In this document: positions 46,861 through 58,418 of the stretch, in pieces | How positions within the stretch are numbered: the first letter of the stretch is position 1 | Layout of the letters: each line of letters starts with the position of its first letter | Program-made: the position numbers and the translations under genes | Notes under the pieces: model-generated | Databases searched by the model: none | Told to the model about the DNA's origin: nothing | The model's input: the letters and a program-made list of their open reading frames with translations, nothing else | Source: Triatoma infestans | Taxonomy: Eukaryota > Arthropoda > Insecta > Hemiptera > Reduviidae | Assembly (NCBI GenBank): GCA_011037195.1 | Contig: JAAEAF010001583.1 | Location: 62,001 to 126,000 of the forward strand | Length of the DNA stretch: 64,000 bases | Direction: 5' to 3'

Positions 46861-48194
46861 TCGTTTTGGGTTGTATTTGGAAGCAATTACGAGCCGTATG
46901 TCCAAATTTTGAACTATATTGACAAGTGGGCTTACTTTGGATGTTATTGCCTAATTCGTTATAATTATTATTATTCTGATTATACTGGGGCCTACCTGGA
47001 TAAGTTTAAATCGTGAATTATTTGAATTATTTACTCGAGCATTATTATTATTATTACTATAACATTGATTATTATTATTATAGCGATTATTACTATATAC
47101 TCTGCGATTAAAATTTTTAGGAATATTAAAATTGTTAGGCATTTTGCCAAAGTTAGTGCGGGGTTTTGGCCGGGATTTATTTGTGCAGTCCACGTCAAAA
47201 TGTGGACCAGAACAGTGGCGGCAGGGCCTATTCTTTACTACAATAAAAACTCTTCGAGTGGCAGTAGGTTTTAATGGTGGTTTCTGATTTTTATTTCGAT
47301 GCGGGCATTCTGCGTGGAAATGCATTTGTCCGCAGAAACGACATGAAGATGGAGATGAGCGAGGATAAGAAGTTTTCGAGGTGACAGCGAAAACTGTAGG
47401 GTTTGTTTCCGAAGCCTGTACTTCTTTTAGGGCATTGACATAAGAAAGAGCTTCATCTAGTTTTGAGGTAGCTTTGTTCGTACCTCATTACGAAGCGGTT
47501 GATGAAGTGATTTCAGAAATGCATCAGTGGCCAGTTTGTCTAAAATAGTTTGTAAGGCCTCGAGTGGGTTAGCTTGAGCTTTTAAACTAATGGCGGATTG
47601 GATTTGTCTAATTCTATCCGCGAAGGTTTCAGGAGACTCTGTGGGAAGAGACTGAATATTAGTCATCTGTTGTAAGAGGACTAGTGAGGTTTTCTCCTTA
47701 CGAAGTCGGGCTAGAAGTCGCTCTGAAATTTGGGGATACGTTATAATTGTACCCTGGCGACCTAATTCGGCTTTCTGGGTGTCATAAAATATTTTCGCAG
47801 AACCTGACAGTATAAGTGCTAGGATTTCTAGTTTTGCCGCGTCATTCCAGCCAGAAAGGCTAGCGGAATGGCTAATTTGGTCTAGGAAGTCTGAAACACT
47901 GGCTGAATTTATCAATTGTCAATTTCTCAAGGGGCTAGCAGGTTGATTGCTGCGGGTGGCAGGAGGATTGGCTAATTGCTGCTGAGCAAGTAAATATTCT
48001 ACAGCAGCGTCGATGCCCATATCTTGTTCATTAATCTTATACATTTTGGAAACAGTAGAATAACCTTGGGAAAGATTATATTTTTCTAGGCGTCTGCGTA
48101 ACTGATTTAAGTTGCTCTTTTGAGAGAGTTTATGATCCCTTAATATTTTTACACTTTGCGATCTATTAAGAGCACTCATAAATTCAAAATTCAC
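46861..48194 (-). pseudogene. Ty3/gypsy-like gag, decayed
   Basis: The frame from 48194 has a SAP-like start (LRDHKLSQKSNLNQLRRRLE) and then an in-frame TGA at 47919-47921. After the TGA the capsid-type region continues in the same frame (FLDQISHSASLSGWNDAAKL, then ALILSGSAKIFYD and RLLARLRKEKTSLVLLQQM). A frame change at about 47460 leads to the nucleocapsid with CX2CX3HX4C knuckles CRFCGQMHFHAEC and CRHCSGPHFDVDC. After a second frame change near 47000 comes CQYSSKFGHTARNC, a CX2CX4HX4C knuckle whose second Cys is Ser. An Asn-rich linker (47030-47140) separates the second and third knuckles. Gag would package element RNA; this copy is dead. It shares a minus-strand LTR and PBS upstream. Confidence 0.85.
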
Positions 48195-48387
48195 AAAGGA
48201 TTAGGGTACAATGGTACAATTACAAAAATTTAAAAATGAAATTTAATAGAAAATTCAATTATGGAAAATATTTAAGATATTTTCCCTGATAAAAAATAGA
48301 AAAAAGCAATAAAATTATCTGATGGATAATTTTTTTAATTAGTAAATTGAAAATTGACGTACTTGTTAATTTGTGGTTGATAAAATC

Positions 48388-48405
48388 CCAAACAGCTGGC
48401 ACCAA
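48388..48405 (-). promoter_or_regulatory. Primer-binding site of the minus-strand element
   Basis: On the minus strand TTGGTGCCAGCTGTTTGG follows the LTR end TTTTCA. In the plus-oriented copies the same place reads TTGGCACCAGACTG. The tRNA was not identified. Confidence 0.6.
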
Positions 48406-49251
48406 TGAAAAGTGTTGTAGTATTTTGAGTAGTATTTTGGTGTGAGATGTGTTGTAGTAGTTTGTTGTAGTGGTAGTTTGTGGCGTGAGCGGTTTAGTAA
48501 AGGGCTTGTGTGTATGTTTGAGGTAAAGATAGAAGTATTAAGAAATAATCAAGAAAACACTGTTAGATTAAATTAAATATATTATCTTTAAAGATATTTA
48601 ATTATTTTACAATATCACAATTTGTTTATAAATCTATTACAATATCACAATGTTTATAAAATCAATTATTTATCTAGATTAAGTGCAAAGCTCTTATGTT
48701 TTAGCTAGATTGATTTAACTTAAACTGGCACTGGTGTTTACTGGTACAAGTGTTCTGGTTCGGTGTCTGTTTCAGACTGTTCTTGTTTGAAAGCAGAATG
48801 CAGACTGTCCTGAAAGAATGCCTTCTAATTGTTAGTTCAAATCTTTTCAAATGTTTATAAAATCAATTATTTATCTGATTAAGTGCAAAGCTTTTATGTT
48901 TTAGCTAGATTGATTTAACTTAAACTGGCACTGATGTTTACTGGTACAAGTGTTCTGGTTCGGTGTCTGTTTCAGACTGTTCTTGTTTGAAAGCAGAATG
49001 CAAACTGTCTTGAAAGAATGCCTTCTAATTGTTAATTCAATCTTTTCAAATAATGCTGGCATGTCTGGAGGGAATGTATTGTCTTATCCTAACTGTTACT
49101 GTTCCTTTGTCTCTTCAAAGACCTAAATTATAGTACCTGGCTCTTTCCCCTTCACTAAAATACACTGTTTGAACCAGCTAAAATTCACAAAATTATTTTA
49201 CTAAACTATTTTCAAAATTCTTATTTTCTTTCATTTCTTTCTTCCACTACA
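48406..49251 (-). repeat. 5' LTR, minus orientation, about 846 bp
   Basis: Runs from TGTAGTGGAAG at 49251 to TTTTCA at 48406. It is longer than the plus LTR because an approximately 190-200 bp unit (TAAAATCAATTATTTATCT through CTTCTAATTGTTAGTTCAA) is present twice, at about 48655-48845 and 48855-49045. It precedes the PBS and gag, so it acts as the 5' LTR. Confidence 0.85.
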
Positions 49252-49424
49252 GCCTTGAGAAAAATCGGAATAATGATGGACTTGATGGAACATGACTGGA
49301 TTTTGGATTCTCATTCATTCGTGTTGAGTAAGATTTTTGTGTGTACCAGTGAGTTGAAGTAGAGAGTTGAGAAGCAGCATAAGTAAACATGGTATGACGG
49401 ATCAAAATCCCAAATGTTGAGGAG

Positions 49425-49488
49425 TTATTAGTTACATATTTTTAATGATTGCAGCAAGTGAAATTTGTGTGATTGTTTCACACAAGAT
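49425..49488 (+). repeat. Family D end-block
   Basis: GCAGCAAGTGAAATTTGTGT followed by GATTGTTTCACACAAGATT matches the right end of D copies at 17.8 and 60.6 kb. A LINE inserted immediately after it. Confidence 0.55.
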
Positions 49489-49508
49489 TTTTTATTTATT
49501 TATTTATT

Positions 49509-52332
49509 AATTTTTATTAACTGGTGATTTCAATGGGAGAACCGGTATAAACCAAAAATTGCATAAGAATTATTGTTTTAAAGTTTGTCGAATTATAGAA
49601 AATATAAACAGATGTTCCAAAGGTAATGTGTTAAATGGTAATGGACAAAAATTATTAGAATTTTATTTTAGAATGATTTTAGTTTTCTTATTTTGAATGG
49701 CAGGACAAAAAATGGGACAAAGGGAATGGACTTTTATTAATGCAAACGGTTTTTCTGTTATAGACTATTGCTGTGTGGATTGCAGAATTATTAACTTTCG
49801 TTAAGTATTTTAAGATGGACTGTCAAATATACTCTGATCATATGCCAGTTTCTATATCGCTTGATTGTGAACTGAGTGTAAACTATGATCATGTCCTCCC
49901 TCTCTGTCCTTAGTTAAATTGGAAAATTCAACATAAAAATAACTATCAATATAAATTACAATTTTTCTTGAATTCTGTAAAGTATATACCAACGCATATT
50001 AACGGAAAAACAAATTTTTTTGCAAAATCATGAAAAAATCTTCCACCTACTACCTGTACCCACAGAAGTCTAAATATAAGGAATAATGGTATGTTAGACA
50101 GTGCCAACAGGCTAGAAAAAATGCATTTAAATATCTTAGAAAATACAAAAAGAATAATCTCTTAAAGTATAAGATATTGTATCTGCAATATAATAACGAA
50201 TATAAACAGATCTGTTCAAGAAAGAAAAAGGAATACCATCTGGATTTAGTGAAGAAAATTAATAGTTCTATTAATACAAAAGATTTCTGGGATACAATTA
50301 AGAGTTTTAAAGAAAAAGGATCTCTATTCAACCGAAACTATTAAAGCTAATGAATGGGTGGAATATTTTGCAAATCCGTTCGTTGGTGACAACGGTGTAC
50401 ATTTTATGCCGAACAGTGATGTGCAATACGCCGAACCTTATGTGTTTGATGAAAATTTAGATAACCCCTTTAGAGCACATGAATTGCAAATTGTCCTCCA
50501 AAAAGTAAAAAATGGGAAAGCACCTGGGTTGGATTGAATTTCATCGGAATTTTTTAAATATGCAGCGCAAGACGTAGATAACATATTTAATCTGATCAAT
50601 ATTGTTAATATAAAATTGCAAAAGAGTAAAAGAGTAAAAGTTTATGCTTTCTTTGGGGATTTATCATCAGCATTTGACAACGTAAATAGGGGAGCTTTGC
50701 TCTTTAAATTATCTCAATATGGTGTCAACAAGGATGGTTAATGATTTAAAAGGTTTATTGATTAATACAAAAAGCAAGGTGTGGTGTAAAAATGGTCTGG
50801 CTGAGGCTTTTGATAATACATCTGGTGTGAAGCAAAGCTGTGTGCTAAGCCCTACTTTATTCTCTTTGTACATAAATGACTTAGAAGATTACATAGATGG
50901 AGGAATTAGAATATGTGGCGAGAGACTAAAAGTTATGGCATATGCGGATGATATTGTATTACTTGCTTCGGAACCCACACTTCCCAGAGAAAGATCAACC
51001 GCTTTCAACAATATCTAATCACATGACAACTAAATATTAATTTAGTAAAATCCAAAATAGTAATTTTTATTAAATGTTCAGAAAAAGCAAAAAATGAAAA
51101 ATTGTTCTTTGAGAATAAAGAAATTGAAATTTTCAGTGATTATAAGTATCTTGGCCTTATTCTTACACCAAAACTTTTATTTAAAAAACACTTATTAGAA
51201 AAACTTAATAAATCTAAATTAGGCATAAACTTGATTTGACTTCAGTTTATGGTAAATAAAAATATTTCATATAAGTCAAAATTGCAGGTATTTAATACAG
51301 TAAGTAGATCAGAAATGTGTTACCGTGCCCAAGTTTGGGGATGGACAGAACAGATAGAAGTTGAAAAATTATTGAGGTTTTTTATAAAGAAAATATTCAG
51401 GCTGCCTAGCTTTACTCCTACCTCCTTCTTGCATTTGGAAACTGGAATACTACCACTTTATCTACACACAATAAAGCTACACCATAATTGCGTATTAAAA
51501 GTATTAAGTTTACCTGGCCATAAATGTTATAAAGAATAATTTATCTCGGTTTAAAATTACGAAAAGTATGGCCTGTCAACTAGAGATTGAAGCAGAGTCA
51601 GAGAACTATGGACCGTTGGAAAGATATTTTTTTCAAAATTAGAAATAAATTAACATTGAATTATCAAAATAAATTTATCGTGATTTGATTGAATCCCCGC
51701 ATATTGTCATTTCAGAGAACTTAATTTTGACTGTGGTGACAGTCACTTCTTGAAAAGCAATATGACACTTGAGAATATGAGATGGGTTTTGAAGATAAGA
51801 AGTGGTGTACTGAAACTTAACTATACTCCATTTAAAGAATATGAACGTAGGTTGTGTTTACTCTGTAATCGCGGTGATGTAGGGACTTGCATCATTTTCT
51901 GGTTGTGTGTCCTATATTTACAGAATACAGAATTAAATATTTTAATAAGAAATCTTTATTCACACAGGAAATGTTAAAATTTTTAAATGGGAAAAACTGG
52001 ATTTCTCTGATCAAAATATTGCAAATCTGCTTATTTTTATAGAGAGCAATTATTGAAGAATTCAATTATTAGGATAGTTTTAAACTTTCCTCTAGAATAT
52101 TCACAAAAACAATACAAATTCTAGCTTATATATTATAAGAATAATTATTTAGTTTATTTATTATAATAATAGTGAGTTTATTCAATATTTAGATTTAATT
52201 TAAGAAAGTGCACTAATCACTGACTCAATAACCAAGTCTAATAATAAGTATTTAGTTTATTTTAGTTTGTACAGAAGTTTAATTGTTTTGTTTGTATTTA
52301 TTATAAATAAAGACATTATTATTATATTATTA
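49509..52332 (+). mobile_element. 5'-truncated LINE with (ATT)n tail, candidate 20-bp TSD
   Basis: TTTTTATTTATTTATTTATT occurs at 49489-49508 and 52333-52352. Being low-complexity, it is weaker evidence than the other duplications. The tail AATAAAGACATTATTATTAT is nearly the same as that of the element at 61509 (AATAAAGACAATTATTATT). The two encode the same reverse transcriptase type. Confidence 0.75.
49519..51977 (+). pseudogene. LINE ORF2 relic: endonuclease and reverse transcriptase
   Basis: Endonuclease pieces TGDFNGRTGINQ (49516), EWTFINANGFSVIDYC (about 49727) and SDHMPVSISLDC (about 49837). Reverse transcriptase pieces FGDLSSAFDNVNRGAL (about 50650), GVKQSCVLSPTLFSLYIND (about 50825), AYADDIVLLAS (about 50938) and NTVSRSEMCYRAQVWGW. 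C-terminal finger remnant RLCLLCNRGDVGT (about 51850). The usual Gly of the QGC motif is Ser. Several stops and frame changes separate the pieces. It would have nicked target DNA and reverse transcribed its RNA; it is inactive. Confidence 0.85.
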
Positions 52333-52352
52333 TTTTTATTTATTTATTTATT

Positions 52353-52947
52353 TTTTTTTTTGGATGGTCTAATGCTTTTTTATTTGATATAATATAACGT
52401 ATTCAGCGTTCTACAATTTAAAAAAAAACTAAGATTTAAAGATTATGGTTATAAAATATATTACATACAAAAATTTATAGGCTTATTAAATTTTCTGTGA
52501 GTATAGATATAGGTAATATTATATAATAAAGGAAATAATAGGTTTCTATTATAATATAATGTCTTATATTATACTATATTATCGGCATATTATAATAGCA
52601 CGGTAGCGTAGTTGTTCAATTTAAAAGCAAATGTTATTTTATGATACGAAAAAAGTTGATATCTAGGGCGGTTTTATATATATATATATATATATATACC
52701 CATTATATATACTTATATATATAAAATGTGTTTTTCTCAGTTGAGAGTACATTTTCTTAGATTATAATATTTCCACCGAAGTTAGGTTTAATGTAAATAT
52801 ACAAGAGAAAATTTCTTTTCTTGGGAAATGTAAAAATGGTAAAATGAAAAATAAAATAAAATAAAGGTTAAATAATGTTCATTTTCTTATTTTTGTTGTA
52901 AGTTTCTTGGAATGAAGTAAAAATTTTGGAAAACTGATTATGTAGTA

Positions 52948-52990
<43 letters not shown>

Positions 52991-53039
52991 ATGTATGTAT
53001 GTACAGCCTAATTAAAAGCGTCAATAATCAGCTGAATCT
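52353..53039. other. AT-rich; microsatellites
   Basis: T-run at 52353-52361, (TA)n at 52678-52697, (TG)n at 52950-52973 running into (TATG)n to 53002. No gene. Confidence 0.6.
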
Positions 53040-54338
53040 CAAATTTTGTTATTCTGGTTAGGTATCCTAACGAGATAAGGGACACGAACTTTTCATCAGA
53101 TTTCTTTTCTTTTTTTTTTTACTACCTCTTTTCTGTAAAATTTTCTAAATTGTTTTCACCAGAAATAAGATCCACCGAGTCCCAAAAAAAAGAAATGCTA
53201 TTAATAACTAGTGTTAGGAAGGTTTCAGACAAAATATGCTAACTGGAAGTGTGACTCGACTTTTCATATTTTCGCAATTATCTCACAAATGGCTCCAACA
53301 ATTTTCCCTTCAAACTTTGTATACTATCAACCAATAAAAATGCCTATCACTTTTATTTCAAAAATCTTTCCTGGGAAACTAATTTTTAGAGGGGTTTTGA
53401 TGGGGAGAAGACCCCCCCAGTCGTGTTAAAGCTTTCCTCTAAATTACCACTTATGAGTAATGTATGTTTCTACGGCCCACTTAATATTAATGTACATTAA
53501 ATTATTGCTTCACTGGAATATTGTTGTATTATGGTGACTCAACATAACAGTATTTTTTTTTATTAAAGAGAAAGTCGTATGAGTGTATTACACCAGATTA
53601 TATTTTACTGTCTCTAACTGCTATTGGAAGAAGTATTGCAATCGTGGCAAATTTTTGACATCGAATTTTCGCCCGAAATACTCGCTTTGAGGTTCCTTAA
53701 GTGCTAAAAAAGTGGATTTTAGAAAATTTTATGAATGTGTTTATGTATATATAATGTAGGTATCCGTCCACCAAAACAAATTCCGTTTGGGTGTGATCAT
53801 GATATCCGACAGGAAGTTTATAAATCAATCGAAAATATCACTTTACTGTTTAGATTTTTTAGTTATTTGCGACTTTTATAAAAAACGGCTCCAACGATTT
53901 TCTCTAAACTTATTATATCAATTAAACACATAAAGAGTTACAACTTTTATTGGAAATTTTTTCGAATCCGAAAAAAATCATCTAAGGGGCTTTTGGGTGA
54001 GGAATGGGTTTGTATTTTCCTCTAAAGTACTATTTTAGTTTATTATACAATTCTATCATCTTTTATTAATTATAATAAAATATGTTGCCAAAATTCTAAG
54101 TTTGAAGAAAATCGGGTGAACTGAAGTGCGTTCTTAGTTGCACTGATTATGAATACAGAGAGATTAATTATTTAAAGAAGTTCTGGTGGAGGAGAAAATT
54201 TTGCTTTCCTCTTGAAAGTTTTTTTAAATTTTGATCCTCCCATTGATGTAATATTGAAGACAAGTAAACATTTGGTAAGAATTATAAGATTGAAGAAAAT
54301 TATCAATCATAACTTTGTAAACTGCAGCAAGAGAAAGT

Positions 54339-54369
<31 letters not shown>

Positions 54370-54372
54370 TGT
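53040..54372 (+). repeat. Dispersed repeat family D, two copies in tandem
   Basis: First copy about 53050-53500: AACTGGAAGTGTGACTCG, AAATGGCTCCAACAATTTTC, CACTTTTATTTCAAAAATC. Second copy about 53570-54372: GAAGTATTGCAATCGTGGC, CAATCGAAAATATCACTTT, AAACGGCTCCAACGATTTTC, GTACTATTTTAGTTTATTAT and CTGCAGCAAGAGAAAGTTG. It ends in a (TG)n tract at 54343-54369. An inverted-duplicate fragment of the end-block lies between the copies at 53575-53610. Confidence 0.7.
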
Positions 54373-55330
54373 GTTTTTTTTAACAAATCATATAAATAAT
54401 ATAAATAAAACCTGAACAATTTTGCGAATATGATCACGTATTACGGTTTTCCTTTTTTATAATAATATAGACCGGAAGGAAATAACAAGTAGTATTCTCA
54501 TATATGAAAAGAGAGTTAAGAAGGACTAAAGAAGGGAAATAAAAGAAGAAAAAAATATATAATAATAATAATAAAAAAGAAAGTAGAGGTCTGTAGGTTG
54601 AAGAGGTTAGTTCCTGTATGAAAAGGATAACCCCTAAAGAAGTTGGAAGTAAGACAGCTAGGAAGGAGATAAGGAAGATCCTGATGAAAGTGTGCGTGTG
54701 CGTGTGTGTATGTATAATACAGACGCACACAGAATAGATACTTGTGAAGGGCAATCAGGAGAGGATTAAGGTTGACCTAGTGCATTCTACTGTACACTAT
54801 AGGAAGTAACCTCCCAGCTATTCAGCCAAGCAAACCAAGCCAAGCAAAACAGCATCCACTGACTACTTCTACTTCATTTCCAGTCTCTCTCTCACTCTCT
54901 CTCTTTATTTCTGAAATTTCTCTTGTGTAAGATAGTTTGTATATGGTAGGAGTTAAGATTTCTTTTTTTTTTTTCTTCTTTATATCTTTTCATCTTTCTT
55001 CCAGAAGGAAGGTTCTCCCAACCCGCAGATAGTGTGGGGCAATTTCACCACTCGGAGCCCGTAGTTCAAAGAAGAATTTCCCTTTTTCTCTTATTTATAA
55101 TTGTCATCCTGTTTGATTTTACAGCTACATATACTGCAGGAATAATTTTATATTTTTTTCTATTTTATTCGTAACTCTCTTCAATTCCTACCAGCTGGTG
55201 AAATCTAATTATACTGACCAGTCACTGAAGAGCGAAAGTTTAACGTTTGCTGAATAAATGGGACAACCTCCTACAGCCTTTGAAAATAAATATTTCCCGA
55301 AAAAACATTGCTAATAAAATTAAGAGTTTT
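54373..55330. other. No supported gene
   Basis: Purine-rich to about 54680 with (AAT)n at 54559-54575, a GTGTGCGTGTGCGTG patch at 54690, (CT)n at about 54880-54905. Frames of 70-106 codons on the minus strand reflect this composition. Confidence 0.5.
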
Positions 55331-55717
55331 ATAGTGTGCAGTATAGTGTGCAGTATAGTGTGCAGTATAGTGTGCAGGAATAGTGTGCAGTATAGTGTGC
55401 AGTATAGTGTGCAGTATAGTGTGCAGTATAGTGTGCAGTATAATGTACAGAATAGTGTGCAGTATAGTGTGCAGTATAGTGTGCAGTATAATGTACAGAA
55501 TAGTGTGCAGTATAGTGTGCAGTATAGTGTGCGGTATAGTGTGCAGTATAGTGTGCAGTATAGTGTGCAGTATAATGTGCAGTATAATGTGCAGTATAGT
55601 GTGCAGCATAGTGTGCAGCATAGTGTGCAGTATAATGTGCAGTATAGTGTGCAGCATAGTGTGCAGCATAGTGTGCAGTATAATGTACAGAATAGTGTGC
55701 AGTATAGTGTGCAGTAT
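55331..55717 (+). repeat. 12-bp minisatellite, about 32 copies
   Basis: Unit CAGTATAGTGTG with minor variants (CAGTATAATGTG, CAGAATAGTGTG, CAGCATAGTGTG) that recur in a higher-order pattern. Because 12 is a multiple of 3 and most frames lack stops, long open frames exist on both strands (115-181 codons, SVQY, CSIV or HYTA tetrapeptides). These are artefacts of periodicity. Confidence 0.98.
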
Positions 55718-55799
55718 GTTTACCTTTTAGGAAAATATTAGTATTTTTCCCCCAAGAAAAAGCGAAAAATCCAATGAAAATATTTCCATTTAACCAATT

Positions 55800-55930
55800 T
55801 CTATTTTCTCTTACTCTTAGTAAGAGGAAGTATTGTAATCGTGTTAAAGTTTCGTTATAGCGTTTTCGCCGCAAATATACGGTTTATATGGAAGTATGCG
55901 TGTAAAAGTTCAAACTTGATATTTTGTTTA
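55800..55930 (+). repeat. Family D start block
   Basis: CTCTTACTCTTAGTAAGAGG (self-complementary start), GTATTGTAATCGTGTTAAAG, CGCCGCAAATATACGGTTT, AAAAGTTCAAACTTGATATT. The copy then enters the inverted duplication below. Confidence 0.6.
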
Positions 55931-56410
55931 ACACGTTGCCATGGAATGATTTTTGAAGATATCCTTATTTAGATTCCAGTGAGCCTTGTGTATCTAATAA
56001 AGATACATGGTAGTATGGAGATATTAGGCTGTGTTAAAGAAGCACTTATATAAGTTTTAAATATTAAATTGGTACTAATGGCGTTGAATTAACCGTCTAT
56101 GAGTTTGGTACGAAAAACTAATAATTAAACAAAGATATATATTATAAAATAAAATATTTACCTTCAATGAAAGTAACATTATGACACATTTATTAAGAAC
56201 AATAGTTTTTCATCATAAAATTTACATCCTGCAGAAACTTGCACCGTGTTTTCCTTACAGCAAGTTGACGTCCAAGTTTATCTTCGTCATTTTTGTAACA
56301 AACTGTGTATCTAAGGCTCACTGGAATCTAAGTAGGGGTATCTTCAAAAATTATTCCATGGCAAAGTGTTAAACAAAATATCGTTTGAACATTTACACGC
56401 TTACTTCCAT
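55888..56410. repeat. Inverted duplication, arms about 100 bp
   Basis: Left arm 55888-55987 and right arm 56313-56410 are reverse complements with few differences (ATGGAAGTA, TTTTGTTTAACAC, TTGCCATGGAAT, TTTTTGAAGATA, AGATTCCAGTGAGCCTT). TTAA occurs at 55928-55931 and 56369-56372 next to CAC and GTG. The arms extend about 40 bases outside those TTAA sites, so they do not mark clean transposon ends. The outer part of each arm derives from family D. Confidence 0.8.
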
Positions 56411-58158
56411 TTTTGTCTATTTTATAATACTTGTTATTAGAGCTTGTATTGAAGGTAATTTACAACTTCCGGAAACAATAGAACACTTTCTATTCCAAAG
56501 TCCAATATAGTCCTTATCGAACCGGTGCTCCTTATACCGTTAACCCAGTGGTCGGCAAACTCGTCATCCAAAAGAGCCAAATATAAACAATACAAAATTG
56601 AAGTTGATTCAAAGAGCCATTTTTTATAAACTTAAGCTTTGCTTTAGTAGAGACATTTTTATGGAAATAATTAGGATTAAAAGTACACTCTCGAGCTTGC
56701 CTTTGCTAAATATGTCTTAGTTTAATTAACGGTACATTAAATAAAACTAGTATCATACTTATATAAAGATATTATTTATTTAAAAATATAACAAGTTAAA
56801 TAATATAAAAGGTATTGTAATGGGAACCATTACATAATTAATAATTTGATGTTGCTGTGTAATTTTTTGTTTCAAAGTGTCGGAAAAAAAAGTATGATTA
56901 CTAAAAGAGAAAAAAAATAAAAGGGAAGATGAATGTAGGAAAAGGAAAAGGGCAGAAAAAAAGGAAAAATTTACGTTACTTTGAGAATGTAGAGAAGAAA
57001 GACGACCCATGATTTGTATATAATAAATAGAAGTTAAGTTAAAATAAAAATAGTACCAAACAATAGCTATGTACGTATGTCTGTGTGGTGGGGAGCGCGT
57101 ATGTGTGGTGACGGGCTGAGTCAGGTTGCTACAGCCCAGAGGTGAAGGGCGATCAGCTCTAAATTTCTACCGAGTTTTTCGGATTTTTTTCTTACTTTCT
57201 TTTTCGTAAAGTGAAGGGCCAACCAGCCAGGAAGTGTTGGGCCATACCCTGAAGGGGATCAACCAGAAAAGGAAAGTGAAATTAGAGCAAAACCACCTGT
57301 ATGGAGCAAGTTGGCTAAACCTAAAACATAAAAGAAACGAATTTGGCACATCCAGTCTGTAAGTTAGTTTTTTTCTTTTCTACATACGCATCGAGAGGAA
57401 AAGCCGATTTAAAAACAACAAAAAAACTGAGGGGACAGTGGGGACTACCCTTTTTGAGTTGTGAGTTTGGTACAAATTTCGATAACAAATTGTCTGTTTG
57501 TAATTTATTTTTCTAAGTTTGGAAACAATTTGATTTATATTTTATTTATGTTTGTGTAAATCATTTCATTTTCTGTTTTGAGGTACGTACTAACTTGAAG
57601 TACCAATTTACTTTTATAAATTAAGTCTTGTGACTTATATTCCGTTTCCTCATCAACTTATTATACTCAGAGTACTGTTTTATTTGGATTCAAAGTGGCC
57701 ACTTATTTTAATTATTTTTCTTTTGTTTCATTTTGTACAAATTGGTTTTATTTTTTTTTCCAATTTCAAGTTTTCTTATTTTGGTGTGATTCATTTTTCT
57801 CATTTTTTTTGTACCGATACAATAAATGTATATTTTTTTTGTAGATAACTTCTTTATTTCAACTATTGCCTACAAATAATTTTAATTGGGGTATAGGACC
57901 CACAATTAAAAGAGAGAGAGAGGAGATCGTTCTCTAATGGTTCGTTTTTCTTCTCATTTACAACAAATGAAGTAGTAAGAAAAAGAAAAGATTATCAGGT
58001 AAGGCCAATCGGCTTTATTTTTCTTTTTTTGTGGTTTCCTTGGAATAAATACATTCATCTGACCCACTGGGAAAAGGTGTACGTAATAGCAATCAGAATT
58101 AAGAAGGCGTAGTAAGAGAAAGCAACAGCTGGTGGTGAGCTTGTTCGTAATTAGAAAC

Positions 58159-58231
58159 GAAGGTGGCCGAATGAGTTAAAGGGCCACTCTATGAATTGAG
58201 AAACGACGGTTCGATTCTCAGCCTGTACTTC
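58159..58231 (+). other. tRNA-like pseudogene or SINE head
   Basis: The 73-base segment has an A-box-like TGGCCGAATGAGTTAAAG (as in tRNA-Ser/Leu) and a B box GGTTCGATTCT at tRNA spacing. The first four acceptor pairs (GAAG with CTTC) form, but the T stem and the rest of the acceptor stem do not. Not a working tRNA. Confidence 0.4.
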
Positions 58232-58418
58232 TAATATATTTATTTTTTTTTGTTGTTTCGGCTGGCTTGCCATCTCGTTTTTTAATTTATATTTTTATTC
58301 TAACTTGCCTCCTTCTCTAGAGATCCAGTTACCTGTTCCTCTCCTCCTTCTTCGAATTCCCGTCCTAACCAGGGGTTTGTAGTTTTTCCCCTCCCCCTTT
58401 TTCCAAGAAAAACTAACG

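Larger units (their letters stand above)
38934..49255. mobile_element. Composite LTR-retrotransposon insertion with inverted outer LTRs
   Basis: The left border is a plus-strand LTR starting TGTAGTGGAAG at 38938. The right border is a minus-strand LTR of the same family whose start is at 49251. Both outer ends are therefore LTR 5' ends, and GCCT flanks both (38934-38937 and 49252-49255). Inside are a second minus-strand LTR, a polypurine tract, a split plus-strand LTR piece, a decayed minus-strand gag, a PBS and a nested LINE. No pol (protease, reverse transcriptase, integrase) of this family is left. Whether it is one rearranged insertion or overlapping insertions is inference. Confidence 0.6.

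Noticed and set aside
55247..55874. Four overlapping frames of 115-181 codons
   Set aside because: Period of 12 keeps every frame constant. They are artefacts of the minisatellite.
55928..56372. piggyBac-type MITE bounded by TTAA
   Set aside because: The inverted arms extend past both TTAA sites into matching flanks, which clean piggyBac ends would not do. Kept only as an alternative.
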